A DNA stretch of 64,000 nt from Taeniopygia guttata (taxonomy: Eukaryota; Chordata; Aves; Passeriformes; Estrildidae). The stretch lies in assembly GCF_048771995.1 (NCBI RefSeq), contig NC_133034.1, forward strand, positions 2,666,001-2,730,000, read 5' to 3'. Under the pieces are notes generated by a model, which was not told where the DNA came from, did no database searches, and saw nothing but the letters and a program-made list of their open reading frames with translations. Position 1 is the first letter of the stretch. Each line of letters starts with the position of its first letter. Shown here piece after piece: positions 24,001 to 36,200 of the stretch. Made by a program: the position numbers and the translations under genes.

Positions 24001-27000
24001 GGAATTAGAAGTAGGCTACTGAGCCTTGTCTTTATGTGTAGTACTAGGACTCCTCTTTTTGTTTCATTAAGTTCTTTTATGCGCATCCACTGCCACATTT
24101 AAGAAAAGCTTTATCTTGCTTTAATAAGTTAATCATGTTTGGTCCACTACTTAAAGGTGTTTTACTGCTTAAAGCAGTTGAGCAGGTCATTCCAAGATCA
24201 TGAGATTTAATACTCTTTGTAAGTGAAGCTTACAGGTTTGAACAAACATTCTTAGATGTAGCCTTCATGTTTTTCTTGCACTTCTGCTTGGGTTGAGCTG
24301 GGGTTTTTGGGGTTTTTTTTGCATGCTACTCTTTAACTGCATCTTTCTTTAAAAAGGTGGCCAGAGTGGAAATATAGGTAGAGCCACAGAGAGCGTTGCC
24401 ACGAGCAAGTGCTCGCTGCAAAACAAGAGCAATATCAGCTATTGCACGAGAAACATTAGAATGATTTTGGCCCAGCTATATAACTGTATATCTAAACTTT
24501 ACAAACTCCTTTAATCTGCCTTACCTGTACTGTAATGAGCTTTCAAATTAAACAAGCTAGTGTAGCAATGGAGCTTCTATTCTAACACCTATGCTTAAGG
24601 AAGGAAATCCTGCCTAAAGTACCATTTCATTTCATCCTAGTATTAAATCCTAGAATTAGAGAATGAGAATATTGCAGTTGCATATTTTGTGGTGTCTTTT
24701 ATAGCATGTAGTCTTTCAAGTAATTCCTGTTTCCTCCTGACCCAAGTTTGGAATGTATTTGTAGCTTTAGAAATGAAGATTGGAAGGGACTGAGTTTTAA
24801 AAAAGGACACATTCCCACCCTGCACTATTCTGTAGCTGCTCACATCTGTATTTTGACAGCACAATACAGCTGGGACTGAGTCGCTTGTTTAAAAAAAAAA
24901 AAAAATTACAGTAATTTCTTTTATACAAAATCTATAGGATGTTTTTTTTATTCCAAATTTTTGCTCTGTGCTAGAATAGAAAACTGTTATCATTGGCCAT
25001 TTTATGCTGTGACTGATCCTGTCAATTCCATGTTCTCTCGTTTCTAGGCTTTAAAAGCCATAATTGCATTTGACACTGCAGGGCTTGCTTTAGGCTGGAG
25101 ACTTTTTGACCATGCTGCACACCTTGGGGGAGCTCTCTTTGGAATGTAAGTCTGTATTTACTAACTCTGTTTTGTATTTAAATTAATCCTGTATTTTTCT
25201 CTTCCTATCTTGCTGAAGTGTGGGTTTTTTTTCTGTAAAGGTGTCTTAACTAGCAAGGAGTGCAACTCACTTTTACCCTTTTAGTGCCGTAAATTTTTAT
25301 GGAAAAATAAAATTAATTGTTAACTGATGAACTGAAAGAATTGAGCTGAACTGCCTTAGAATCATGGATTAAATGTCAGGTGGTCTAACCTGGGCTGACT
25401 GTTTCTGTCCTGCACTTGCCAGCACATTGAAGAGAGTCACAGGGCAGAAAAGATTCTCACAAAAGACAGACTGGACAAATTAAAATAACTTTAAAGAGAT
25501 AAAAAAATGTCTTTGTGTCAGTGTTTTTCCTCTAATTGCCAATTTACAGAGAGCTACAGAGTTAATAAAAGCTTAGGCCAAATTCCTATGAGCAGCCTCA
25601 AGTGCAGTTTTCTTAGTCTTGTTGTATTGCCTTTTTGGGAACAAATTAGTAAATTAGTTCTTCCTAATTAGTAAGAACTACTAGAAACGAGTTTATAGGA
25701 AACAGTTCTGTATTGTTCCACGTTTGAACTACACTGAATTTTTCCCCTTCTACCCAATTGCACACCTATTCCTAAGTGCATTTTTTGATATTTTAGGTAG
25801 GCATTTGAAAAGAGATTTCACTAGGCCAGACTTAAAGGCAAACCAGCTTGTAGACCAAATTGTTTCCTATTTCTTGGCTTTGGTGTCAGTAAGTTCTGTG
25901 CTGTACAGTCTCCCTTTCTCCCTGTCTCTGGTATCACTAATGCATCTGATGTAGTCTTGCTGATTCATAACTGCTTTCTGTCCTGATGGATCTGAATCAG
26001 CTTGTTCATTGTTATGAAGGAACAATCTGCACTGGTAAGGTTCACATATTAAAAGAGGATAGCAGTTGCAGTAAAAATTATCTGGAGCTGGCAAATTTCT
26101 TGCTTTCCTCACCTACATATGTTTTAGCTGTTTGTTCTACTCAGTGATGATTTTGGTCACTTCATCCTAAAAGAGAAAGGGCCTTATTTAGGACCTATGT
26201 TGAATGACCAAAGTATTTTCTATACATTGCCTCCCACTTTAGAAAGCAGCTGTATGATTTAAAGGGATTGCCAGTTCACTGGCTGCTGGCTCACAGAAAA
26301 GTGCTTTTGTTCCTCAGGATTCAGGTGTGGAGTTGGGCTTGGGAGAGAACCTTCGACCTATTTCCATGTGATTGTTTCCTCTCCTGCCTCTCCACCATAA
26401 CCTCTATTGCTTAATCACTTATGTTGACATTCATGTATTAGCATATAATTGTCTGTGAATATAAACAAAGCTAGAATACGTTGATAGATTAATCTTTAGG
26501 TGCATGTAGAAGAAAATTCATCTTGAATGGAACATGGCTGTTCTTTATGGAGCAGTTGTTATGTATATAGAGGAAGAAAGAACACTTTCCCTTGTGTTGT
26601 CAGTAAGGATCAGCACAAGCAACAGAACTGTTTTAACAGTCTTTTAAAGGGAGATAATTTTTTATGCCTTTTTAAGTAGAAATCACAACAGCTTGAAATT
26701 AAAGGCAGGAAAACTGTTCATTCTCAGGACTGAGACAAATGAGAACAACAAAGTTAACTGTTTGGGGTCAAGAGAATGAGTGGTTTACCTGCTGTTTTCC
26801 AATCACGTTCTTTGTGCCTTAGTTTATCTTGTCTCTTTTAGTGAATATTTCCTTGATTTCAGGCTCAGCCTGTTTTCCCTCAGATGCAGAGGGAAGTCAC
26901 AGTTAACTTTAACTTTGACTTTCTTTCCCAGGTGGTACGTGACTTACGGCCACGAGCTCATATGGAAGAACAGAGAACCATTGGTGAAAGCTTGGCATGA

Positions 27001-27049
27001 AATGAGGACAAAGAACACAGGAAAGGGAGGTGGTGGAAGATCTAACTGA
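14961..27049 (+). CDS. PARL: PARL, mitochondrial inner-membrane rhomboid protease (10 coding exons)
   Basis: Presenilin-associated rhomboid-like protease cleaves membrane proteins such as PINK1 and PGAM5 in the inner mitochondrial membrane and affects mitophagy and apoptosis. Joining 14961-15007, 15088-15286, 15968-16108, 18565-18613, 19981-20076, 21420-21569, 21934-22004, 23390-23491, 25048-25145 and 26932-27049 gives 1071 nt, 356 aa plus stop, all with GT-AG junctions and matching phases; human PARL is 379 aa. The catalytic Ser is S252 in GASG and the His is H310 in HAAHLGG; both are exactly 25 residues lower than human S277 and H335. The [11 protein letters not shown] motif of the rhomboid core is intact. 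Human-like blocks include [17 protein letters not shown] and [18 protein letters not shown]. The N-terminus (residues about 1-75) is Ala/Pro/Arg-rich and unlike the human one. Confidence 0.97.
15088..15286 (+). CDS. PARL: PARL coding exon 2
   Basis: 199 bp after acceptor CCCCGCAG, donor GTAAGT. Encodes the basic, Ala/Pro-rich presequence region and ends [12 protein letters not shown]; human has IRSLIKPLFFTVG here. Intron 1 is only 80 bp. Confidence 0.85.
15608..15855 (+). repeat. CR1 LINE 3' fragment in PARL intron 2
   Basis: Starts near CACAAGGAGAGATTTAGATT and runs GAAACAGGCTGCCGAGAGCA, AAACACGTAGATGTGGCACT to AGGTGTTTTCCAGCCTCAAG, the usual CR1 3' UTR order. It fills about a third of the 681-bp intron and ends about 110 bp before exon 3. 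Confidence 0.8.
15968..16108 (+). CDS. PARL: PARL coding exon 3
   Basis: 141 bp, phase 0 at both ends, acceptor CCCCCAG and donor GTACGC. Encodes [18 protein letters not shown] then [20 protein letters not shown], nearly human; the first membrane segment of PARL starts here. Confidence 0.95.
16109..18564 (+). other. PARL: PARL intron 3
   Basis: 2.46 kb. No repeat or extra exon recognised. Confidence 0.7.
18565..18613 (+). CDS. PARL: PARL coding exon 4
   Basis: 49 bp after acceptor TTCCAG, encoding [16 protein letters not shown] plus one base; human has INKWWNNLSDGQRTVT. Confidence 0.95.
18614..19980 (+). other. PARL: PARL intron 4
   Basis: 1.37 kb, A+T-rich, nothing recognised. Confidence 0.7.
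19981..20076 (+). CDS. PARL: PARL coding exon 5
   Basis: 96 bp encoding [20 protein letters not shown] then [12 protein letters not shown]; human has GIIAANVLVFCLWRVPSLQR. The donor GTAAGT follows the first base of an Arg codon. Confidence 0.96.
20077..21419 (+). other. PARL: PARL intron 5
   Basis: 1.34 kb, nothing recognised beyond short T-rich runs. Confidence 0.7.
21420..21569 (+). CDS. PARL: PARL coding exon 6
   Basis: 150 bp encoding [20 protein letters not shown] then [18 protein letters not shown] and [11 protein letters not shown]. The H...H...N arrangement in the second membrane segment is the rhomboid oxyanion region. Confidence 0.97.
21570..21933 (+). other. PARL: PARL intron 6
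   Basis: 364 bp, nothing recognised. Confidence 0.7.
21934..22004 (+). CDS. PARL: PARL coding exon 7
   Basis: 71 bp encoding [20 protein letters not shown] then SLGA, with donor GTAAGT. The exon ends just before the catalytic serine codon. Confidence 0.96.
22005..23389 (+). other. PARL: PARL intron 7
   Basis: 1.39 kb. Holds a T/GTTT-rich simple repeat at 23168-23240, about 150 bp before exon 8. Confidence 0.7.
23168..23240. repeat. (GTTT)n/(GGTTT)n simple repeat
   Basis: Tandem GGTTT then GTTT units ending in a T run, in PARL intron 7. Confidence 0.9.
23390..23491 (+). CDS. PARL: PARL coding exon 8 (catalytic serine)
   Basis: 102 bp, phase 0, opening with the catalytic Ser codon TCA of GA|SG and encoding [20 protein letters not shown] then [14 protein letters not shown]. 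Confidence 0.97.
23492..25047 (+). other. PARL: PARL intron 8
   Basis: 1.56 kb. A-run at 24891-24905; otherwise nothing recognised. Confidence 0.7.
25048..25145 (+). CDS. PARL: PARL coding exon 9 (catalytic histidine)
   Basis: 98 bp encoding [20 protein letters not shown] then [12 protein letters not shown]; the second His of HAAH is the catalytic base. Confidence 0.97.
25146..26931 (+). other. PARL: PARL intron 9
   Basis: 1.79 kb, nothing recognised. Confidence 0.7.
26932..27049 (+). CDS. PARL: PARL coding exon 10 and stop
   Basis: 118 bp encoding [18 protein letters not shown] then [20 protein letters not shown] and TGA. Human PARL ends in the same Gly-rich style. The split codon gives GMWYV where human has GIWYV. 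Confidence 0.97.
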
Positions 27050-27320
27050 TTCTAATCCTAGATTCCTTGTGCCCAAGTGGTATCTTACTTGAAGACATGG
27101 GATTGGATTGGTTTTGAAGGTTTTTTTGCTACTCCACATTAAGTCTCTAAGGAGCTGAAGTTTCTAAAGTAACAAAATTATGTTACAAAAATTCATATCC
27201 ATAGAAAATGAACTCTGACAAAGGTGGAACAATAAAGGTTTTTATTCTATTGCTTTCTGATGTAACAGTCTGCAATTACCTTTTTAAAGGTGGAATAAAA
27301 CATGTTTTTCAATTAAGTGA
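27050..27320 (+). other. PARL: PARL 3' UTR and poly(A) signals
   Basis: AATAAA at 27231-27236 and again at 27294-27299, each followed by T/GT-rich sequence, so a short 3' UTR of about 200 to 270 bases is likely. Confidence 0.65.
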
Positions 27321-30300
27321 CCTTATCTCTGTCAAAAAAAAAAAATTAAAATTGGGTGCAACTGGTTAATACTTAGGAAGATAAAAATTTTCAGAACTGA
27401 GGAAGTTAGTGGATCACATACACCCCCAATGTCTGCCAGACAATACAAGGTGCTTGCTTTCCTAGAAGGGAAATGGAACTCAAATAAGGCTAATATGGTG
27501 AAGTGGTTTTTATTGTTGAAATTATTGGATAAAGTGAGGCGAGGGTCTTGTTTGATTTGAAACTTGAAATACGTGAAGCAATACTGGATTGTTTGCCAAG
27601 GCTTATGTACTGGTTTAATGGTCCAGCTTTGTCACCTGTGCTTATTCAGCTTATTTCTGTTGAATTCCAACAAGCTGTTAGATCTTGTTAGATTTTACTG
27701 CAATGACAAACCAGAACTCCAGCAATATCCTTTTCATAATTACATGCAGGGGAAGAATAACATACTGTGTTTCTTTATATTCTACCTAGAGTTACACTGC
27801 TTTCTGTATTCTTTCACTGCATTGATTTCCAGGTGGGGTAGAGGGGTATTCATTAAGCTGTACTGTATTGTTACTTTTCTTTAAGGTTTTTCTAAGAATT
27901 TTAAACCTGTAACATCAGGTTCAGAATCTGCCAGTTGTAGAAAATAAGCAACTTCAGCAAAAACAGATGAGGTGACTGAGATGAGCAATGCTGTAAACAG
28001 AAGTAACTACTAAAGTAAACCTGAGGGTAGTACCATGACCAGTGTTCCTATTTTACAAGTAAAAACTGGATTTGGGGTATGCTGCTACTCTGTGCCTGTC
28101 ATGCAAGGATGGTTCTGTACCCATTGCAAAAGGCTTAGGAATCTGCCCAGACACAAGCTGGTGGGTTCCAGCCCTTGACTCTTTCTTGTCAGCTGAGTTA
28201 GTCCTTCCACATGGACTGACCTGCCAAAGAACATGTTGCATTTATAAGAAGCAACTTTGAGTGTGTTTTTACTTTACAGCAGGGCCTCACATAAAATAAA
28301 TTTTCTGTGGGGAAAGGGAATACATAATGCTAAGTGGCACCAGTTTTAATAAATGATGGAGTACATAATTGGTGTAGACTCCCTGTCCCAGGCTAGTGCT
28401 TATTTAGTTTTTTTTCTTCTTTAGAAAAATGGACACTTGAGGATTTGAAACTTCATGTGCGTGGCAACATAAATGCTTAAAAATGAAGGAGGTGGAGTAC
28501 CTTACGTTACCAAATATTCCTTTGCTCTCCTGAAATTTTCTGGCTTTCAGTTTCCAGCCCATCACTTACTCCCCTTTCCTGCTCTGTGCTGTGGTATTCT
28601 GGCCAAGCATGTTAGTTATCAGAGCTTCAGCCACAGTGCAGCCCTGCGTGCAGCAGAGAGAGGGCAGCCCAACATGCAGCGAGAGCACAGCACAGCACAG
28701 AGAAGCCAGCAGCAGCAGCAGCAGCAGATGATGGCCTCTGAACAGGCATGTCCTAAGGGAGCATTTCCTGCCAGGGAAGCTCAAAAGCCATACCTCAGAC
28801 TGCTTCACACCCTGCGTTTGCATCTGTTGTCTTTGTCCACTCTTTTTTCTCCCTCTTTCTCTTCCTTGTGTTACCTCTTGTCCACTCAACAATTTACCTA
28901 GTCTCTTCAACAATTATTTGCTGAGAATCTTTCAGAGCTCCTGGCTGAAAGCAGCAGGGAGTAATGCTGCAGGAAATAGAGTGTATTAAGCCTGAGGAAC
29001 ATTATATTTTACAGGCGTAGTAGGATGAGCCAATAAGTTCTTCAACATAGCACCAGTACCTCCTGGCCCTGTATCACCTGCAGAGAGTGAAGTCCCACTT
29101 GTGCTGTGGTAGACCTCCCTGCAGCACGTTGCTGCACTCTTTCAGCTTGCAGGAAGGGACTCAAAGCACCTGAAAAAAAACATCCTGGAACTGCCACAGA
29201 GGTTTGGAAGTCATCAGCTTTCCAGCCAGTGGCTGTGGTTTGAGGGTCTCATGCCTAAGCTTCACCTTAACTTTAAGCATAAGAGCATTCACCCTTCTAA
29301 AGGCTGTTCAGTATCTCAGTTTTTTTCATTTATAGAGACCCTAGAGGTATGTACCATATCTAAGATTGTACAAAAATCTTCACCAGGCAGTGGCTAAGGA
29401 GTGGGTTTCGTATCATTTTGCACCTGAGCCTTTCTGCAGCATTGTCTGGGAAAGACAAACTATCTTTTCTGTCCAAAATGACTTGAAAACTGCAATAGGA
29501 AAACTAATTCTTGAGTCACTCAGACAAGGAATGCCCTGAAGTTACAACAGCTCACTAGAGTGCATAAGAGACCTTCTGGCAAGCAAATGCCCTTGCAAAA
29601 TGTGGCATCAACACGTGTCAATATCAGCATTTAGTCACGCCTTTGACTTAAAAAGAAATTAGAAGAATGATAGAAAAAGCCCAAAATCCAACCCTAGAAA
29701 AAAAAACCAAAAAATAACCAATCACCTAAAACAAAACCAACGACACGGAAAGACTTTCCCCTCCCTTTTCAAAGAGATTATTGTGAATAAAAATACAATG
29801 TGGTGATTATGTGGACACTTGGCAGAGACAACAGCTAGTGTTTGTGTAGGAAAACAGCACTAAGTATAAAGTCATGGTTAATCATGTAGAGACACAATTC
29901 TTCATCCTTTTTCAGTGGCTTTAAGGTCTGCTGTGGCCCTATGTTTAAGGAATAATTTGTTTCAGTGATCTGCTCTATTGGAATTGCATTTTAGTGTTAA
30001 AACTGTTTGAGCTTTCAGCCCCCATTCCTGGCAGCAAGCTGTTTTGCTTTCTGATTTGATGGCTTTTGTCTTAGTGTTGCAGTATTCCACCCCTCCTCCT
30101 CCCAAGCTTTTAATCATGACAAATCTTCTAAATGCAGACAACTTTTTAATCTCATCCAGCATCTTCTGGTTTTCCTGTCTGAGTTAGCCTTTGTGCCAAT
30201 TTCATCCTACAAGCTGTGATGAGCAGCTGCTCAAAGCACTCCCTGATGCTGTAGGTGGGCTCAGAGACATGCAGTGCCAGAGCTGAACTCAGTACTAGGA

Positions 30301-31038
30301 AGCGTCAGGCACAGGATGAGCAGAGACATCCGATTTATTCGCCAGTGTATTTTGCTAAGTCAGGCCTAGGAACAAGGATCAGAGCATCATTTGTACTGTG
30401 CCAGTGATAACATGATAAAGCAGATGTTCTGTTTTCTCCCATGGCTGTAAAGTCGGTTTCTCTTTACCAGATATGATTTATTTTTAAAATTACAAGGTAG
30501 AATAGAGCAGATCCAGAAAACCACGAGCAGGAGAAAATTAATAAATGTCTCCCTTGATATTCCTAAAAGTAGAATTACATTTGTGGAGTTTTCAGACAAC
30601 AAATGAAACACAGCATCCAATAGCCCATATAGTATTGTGACAAGAGTTCTTGTATTGGGATCAAAATGTTTTTACCTGACATTTCTTAGTCTCCTTGCCC
30701 CAGCTGACATGTGAGGAGGGGGGGGATGGTGAAATCAAAACTGGTAGCAGCAGGGGCAAGTGCTAATTCAGATATTTAGGACAACTGGATCATCTGCAAA
30801 GGAATTTATTTTTGTCCCATGATTGTGTTTCAGAGAGGGGCCAAACACTCAAGGAGAGGTTCTGCCCCACTCCATATGCACATTTCTAGTCCTCCTTCAC
30901 ACCAGAGCAGGTGTAAATCTGGACTGAAGTGAGGTGCTAATACACTAGGATAGAAACTGCTTAGCTGAAACAAAGCAATACCTTCTCAAATTCCATTGAG
31001 TTCCATTGCATAATTCATTTCTTAATAAAGCCCCCACA
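27321..31038. other. Intergenic, PARL to MAP6D1
   Basis: No exon recognised. Contains a seven-unit CAG repeat at 28707-28727 and short A or T runs. The open frames are short and lack family features. Confidence 0.6.
28707..28727. repeat. (CAG)7 microsatellite
   Basis: Seven perfect CAG units, preceded by ACAGCACAGCACAG-like sequence. No supported coding context. Confidence 0.9.
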
Positions 31039-31290
31039 GAATGGTGGGGGTTGGGTTGGAAGGCAGCTTAAAGATCATCTCATTCTACCCCACTGCCATG
31101 GGCAGGGACACCTTCCACTATCCCAGGTTGTTCCAAGCCTATCCAACTTGGCCTTGGACTTCAGGGATGGAGAATCCACAGCTTCCCTGGGCAACCTGTT
31201 CCAGGGCCTCACCACCTTCATTAGGAAAAATGTATTTCACTATTTAATCGAAACCTGCCCTCTTTCAATGCAAAGCCATTACCCCTCATT
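31039..31290 (-). repeat. CR1 LINE 3' fragment, reverse orientation
   Basis: GGTTGGGTTGGAAGGCAGCT, TTAAAGATCATCTCATTCTA and CTGGGCAACCTGTTCCAGGG occur in the order of an inverted CR1 3' UTR. Clearly diverged. It lies about 1 kb upstream of the MAP6D1 start codon. Confidence 0.8.
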
Positions 31291-31899
31291 TATCAGATAA
31301 TCACCTGTAATTGGATTATTATATTCTGAAATGAAATGGCTGTCCTGATAGCCTCTTAATAGATTTTCCAATAGGTGGCATATCAGTTTATCTGCATTCT
31401 TCAGTTTTACAGCCTTGCATTTCAGTTTGGTGACCCTTAGGGAGATTCAGCTTTGGTAATAACACACTGAATGGGGAATTGTGAAGGAGCATTATGTAAT
31501 AAGTGGCTACCAGCCATAAAATGTCAAATTTCAAAACCCCCGACTTTATTCCTGTTGTAATTCTGTCTGTTTCAATGTTTGTGCCAGGGCTGTTTGGTTT
31601 TGAATCTGAATATATAAAAGGAAAGCTGTAATTTGGAGTCTCCACCAAACAGTAAAGGATGTAGGTCCTATATTGAGATATATAATAGATGCTCAGATTT
31701 TGGTAAATAGTATTTTAAAATTGAATTGGTTAAACTGTTAATATAAATGGAGGGGGATTATGAGAGGTGGGGATTTTTACGAAGCTCTTGGAAACCAACA
31801 TCGCAATGCTGCTGTTTCCCACCCAGATAATTCATTTTATAAGCGCCGGGTTTCGCATGCTAATGCTTTTCTAAGTGTTTACGGCTGCCTCGAAGGTAC

Positions 31900-33240
31900 A
31901 ATCGAGCGGTACCATCCATCTAGCGCGGAGCACCGTTCCTCGCCTGGCCGGTGCCGTCGCTGGACGCGCTACGGCGCTCCCGGGCACAGAGCGGCTCCTA
32001 AAGCACCGACAGACACCGGGACCGAAGAAGGACGGGCAGAGCCGGTGTCCCCGAGGCAGACGGGGGGGCACAGCCCGGCGGGTCCGGTCCCGGCCGCGCC
32101 CCGCACCGCCGCCAGCCCCGCCGCTGCACGGGGCTCCCGCCGGCAGCCGCGTCACGTGTGCGGCCGTAATCCCGGCGAGGGGGTGTCGTTCCCGGGGAAG
32201 GGGGCGGCGGGAGGAGGGGCTGCCGCCGATGAGGGCTGAAGCCGGGAGCGCGGCCGGCTGCGGGCGCCGGAGCCGCGGGCGCCGCTGCGGGCGAGGCGGG
32301 GGCTGCGGCCGCGGCCATGGCCTGGCCCTGCATCAGCCGGGTGTGCTGCTTGGCCCGCTTCTGGAGCCAGCTGGACAAGTCCGACCTCTCGGTGCCGCTC
32401 ACCATCCACAACTACTCGGACATCGAGGAGCAGGAGGACGGGCTGCCCCAGCGCGGCGGGCCCGCTCCGCGGGGCAGCGCTCGGCCGCCCGCCCCGGCGC
32501 GCCGCCCGCGGGACCCCGCCGCCGGGAAGCCGAGCGGCCGCAGGAAGAGCCGGGCGGCCGCCGCCGAAGAGCCCTTCGCGGCGGAGACCCAGTACCGGCG
32601 GGACTTCAGAGCGTGGCCCCTCCCGAGGAGAGACGACTTCCCCTGGGTCAGCGCCAGTAGCGGCGGCGGCGGGAGGGACGGGGCCGCCCCCCAGCCCGCC
32701 CCGGGACGCGCCGCCTGCGCCCTGCCCGGCGGCGGCGGGACACCGGCGGTCGACGGCCCCGAGCAGCTCCGGCCGCGCTCGCAGGCGGACGGCGGCCACA
32801 CCACCTCCTACAGGTAACCGGGCCCGGCGGATCCCCCGCTCCGCCCCGAGCCGGGACCGCTCCTGCCGCGGCCGGGGGAAGCTCCTCCGCAGCGCGGGGC
32901 GGGGATGCCGGCGGGCGGCCGTGGTGCGGGGGAGCCGCCGCCGAGGGGAGGGGTACGGGGGCTCAGCCTCTCGCTGAAGCCGCCTTTGCTTTTGGAAGTG
33001 CGGTCCTTCAAAGCGTTTGTTATGCCCCGGGCAGGTTCCTGGCCCCGGCGGCCCCTCCGCGGGCCGGGGCAGCGCAGCCGGCCTCGGTGCGCGCCGCTGC
33101 CCGCCCCGCGCCCAGCGAGAGGAGAGAGCACGCCGGGCTGGATCCATGGTGGCAGCCCTGGCGCAGCAGCGCTTCACCCACCCGCTGCCGGGAGACACGG
33201 CACCTCCGATAGCCGGAGCTGCCAGAGTCCCGTCCGTGCC
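31900..33240 (+). promoter_or_regulatory. MAP6D1: CpG island, MAP6D1 promoter and exon 1
   Basis: About 1.3 kb of dense G+C and CpG around the start codon at 32317. CAGGTAACC at the exon 1 donor lies inside it. Long overlapping frames on both strands are composition artefacts. Confidence 0.75.
32317..32813 (+). CDS. MAP6D1: MAP6D1 exon 1
   Basis: 497 bp from the ATG in GCGGCCATGG (good Kozak) to donor GTAACC. Encodes the palmitoylation-type N-terminus, the YSDIEEQED block and the first Mn-like block, ending TTSY plus two bases of Arg. Confidence 0.93.
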
Positions 33241-36200
33241 CGAGAGCCGCATCCCTCTGTGGCATCATCGTTTTCCTTTTAAAACTCCTGGAATGCGACA
33301 TTCAAGGCGAGCCGAATTACAGCCTTAAAAGATTAGTCAGACAAGAAGACATTTTGCGGGATGTATGCCCTATGTCATATAATGGGCAATGGAAAAAATT
33401 GTCACAAACCACTTGTCTCAGAACCTTTAAAAATTAGGCGACTTATTGATGTCTTCCTTTCCCTCTGAACAGTATGACCGAATACAGATGCTTATTTTCT
33501 GGAACAAGAAGTCAGGTGGAATGCACCTAAACCCAACTTCTGTTCTTATTGACATCCTCCATGGAAGGAGAGGGATTTCAGCTCCTACAGTACTGCTGTT
33601 GAATATTGTATCAGTTTCATGTTGTTACCACATGCTCCCTCATAATGATGTTTGGCAGGTTTTAATATACCTGTGAGGTATACTAATAGAGTAATTATTT
33701 TTATTCTAACTGATTCACAAGTATTTATTCACTTATTGCCTATTATTATCTACCTAGGAGAAATTTCTCTTCACCACTGCAATTCATTAGATTATTTATC
33801 ACAGTGCTTTTAAGACAAGCTGGGGCCCTCGGGGAGGATTACCAGCCTGCACAGCAGTATTGCTTATCCCACTCCTCCTGCACAGGCAGCTATGTGCAGT
33901 TAACGTGCAGACTCTGAAAGGATAACTGCAGTGCTTAAATTTATGTGCTATTTCCTCCTTTGCCACATCTCACAGGACAATCACAGAGTAATTATTGATT
34001 TTGAGGTAAAGCACTTTTCAGTTTCAAACCAGCAAGGAATTACTTCAGAGAAGCCTGTGTCGAACGAGACTAGCAAAATTCATCTTTCAGAAACACATCC
34101 ATCTCCACCTCATTGTGAAGCCTCCTCTGCCTTTTCAGCCTGACTCGAGAGGAAGGCTGCATCAGCCTGCATTAGAGCCACAGCTTTCTTCTAGCTGTTT
34201 TAAGTGCTCAGAGTCACTTCTCTCACCTTCTTCCTCTCTGACTTGTCTGTTCTTACACAAGGCTCTCAACTACTGTCATCAAAGAGCAAGAAGTTTACAG
34301 ATCACAGGACTGGGGCAACATACCAACATGCAAACCAAACCAAATTTTACAAAAAGTAAGACTTCAAGGTAGTTGAGGAATTACTCACAGATGAAAGAAG
34401 GAGCAGTTAATGACAAGGATGGAGGCACAAGCCAGGGCAGCCACACCAGAAAAAAGTTCCCATATAAAGCCTTTTAGCTGTTTGAAGGAACAGTAAACAA
34501 CTGATGCAGACAGAACTGTACAAGTAATACCACTTCACCTTATTCCAGTAATTCTCATAGTTTCTTTAGATTATCACCTGGTACAACATCACATTTAAGT
34601 TGCCATACCACTGAGCACACAGGCGTCACAACAAGCAGCAGGAGAAAAGTTCACAATAGCTTCACAGGCTCCAAGAGTATATTTTAATTTAGATTTTTTT
34701 TAAAGACTAAGCATGTACTTGGCAGAGTTGCACTCATTATTAGTTACACTTGTGGTACTGGGTTTGTATTTGGTAGCTTCAGTGATGGCACTCCTACAGT
34801 CTGAAGCAGGGAAGGGCTGATCACAGCACACCCACCTTTGGTAAGCTGAGCACTCACAACCCACAAGGACATTTCCATGAAAACCACTACAGTTCACTCC
34901 TCTCCTCTTACCTTATTTTCCAAAGGCAGCACTGCAGTCTGCAAACATTTTTCCAATATTCAGATAGTAGCCGACCAGCACCATTAAGGATTGATATTCT
35001 TCATCTTTCTCTGTATCAAAGACCATAAACCTCTTCCTTGTTTATTAAACTGTCCCTTGGTGGCCATACACAGCCCCACTGTGCTCTGGCAACAGGGATC
35101 TCCCGACTTCTTGTACACTGTACACCCCCAGAAGTGCAAGGGCAGCAGGAAGTCAGATCACCTGTGGCAGAGGCAGAACAAGGGGGTTTTTCTTACTAAG
35201 GCCTATTGTGTCCTGAGGAGGAGGTTGGTGAACCCCGTGATGTCTTTGGGGTGATTGGAAAAAGGAAGAGTGTTCTACACAGACAAGTAGACAGGGACTC
35301 CTGCAGCAAATGGTGGAGACAAGCAAAGGTATGATAACACATGTTTTTTGTAAGACAGTCTCACTGCCTTGCTTGGGAGAATATTAGGGAGATTCCCTCT
35401 TTTCTGCTTGCAGGAGTAACAGCCCTCTCAGTGAGAAGGTGGGGCAGCTCTGAGGACTGGCTTGCCTGCATGGGGAGCTGTGTCCACTCTCCCAAGAAAT
35501 GGGTCATTTGAGTCCTTTGTGCTCTAGGTGCTTCAGCAGGCTCTGTGCACAGCTGGCAGGCACGCACCATGAGGCTCTTCCTGGAGGACTGGCTCCTGCA
35601 GTGTGGGCACTGCTGCTCGGTAGCCTCTACCTGTACTTTGTGACTGTGTCAGGTCTCAGCAGCTGCCTGGCCTTGCTTAGTGGGAAAGACAAATCAAGTC
35701 TGTCTTGAACAAGACAGTGCAGAAGAGTTGGCATTGATACATGATCCACTCCATGCTTTTTATAGCAGTAGTGGTTTTCTTGCTTCACTCTGTAAGGTGT
35801 GATATACATTTCTTTAGGTTTTGTACTTTGGGTTTTTTTTTTAATTCAGGAATTGTGACTGGAAGCCTATTGTGTTTGTTTCTGTGAAGCACCCAAGTGT
35901 AGTGTTGAATCCTCTGTAACATTCAGCACCATTTGATGTGCTTTCGTGTATCAGTGTAATTCTCCTGTGAGACTTCATTCTGCATTCTGCTTTAAACTCA
36001 GAAGGAAACACTGCTGCACAGAAATCTGTCTCTACATAGTGAAGCTGGTCAGCATGACCTGGCGTTTCCCAGAACAAAATAAACCTCTGGGATCAGTCAC
36101 TGAGGCTGGAGGAATCTGTCTATGGCCAGAGTAAAGATGAAAGTGGAGGGGGTGTTGGAGCAATACCTGTACTCCTGAGGAAGCGAAGATTTTTTGTGTT

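Noticed and set aside
28473-28901. 142-codon frame containing a polyglutamine run
   Set aside because: The Gln run is a CAG microsatellite; no splice context, conservation clue or domain.
31875-32660. Plus-strand frame of 261 codons overlapping MAP6D1 exon 1
   Set aside because: Runs in another frame through the same CpG island; the MAP6D1 frame matches the known family and splices correctly.
32152-33252. Minus-strand frame of 366 codons
   Set aside because: Shadow of the MAP6D1 CpG island. Arg/Pro/Gly/Ala composition and overlap with the confirmed exon 1 on the other strand.
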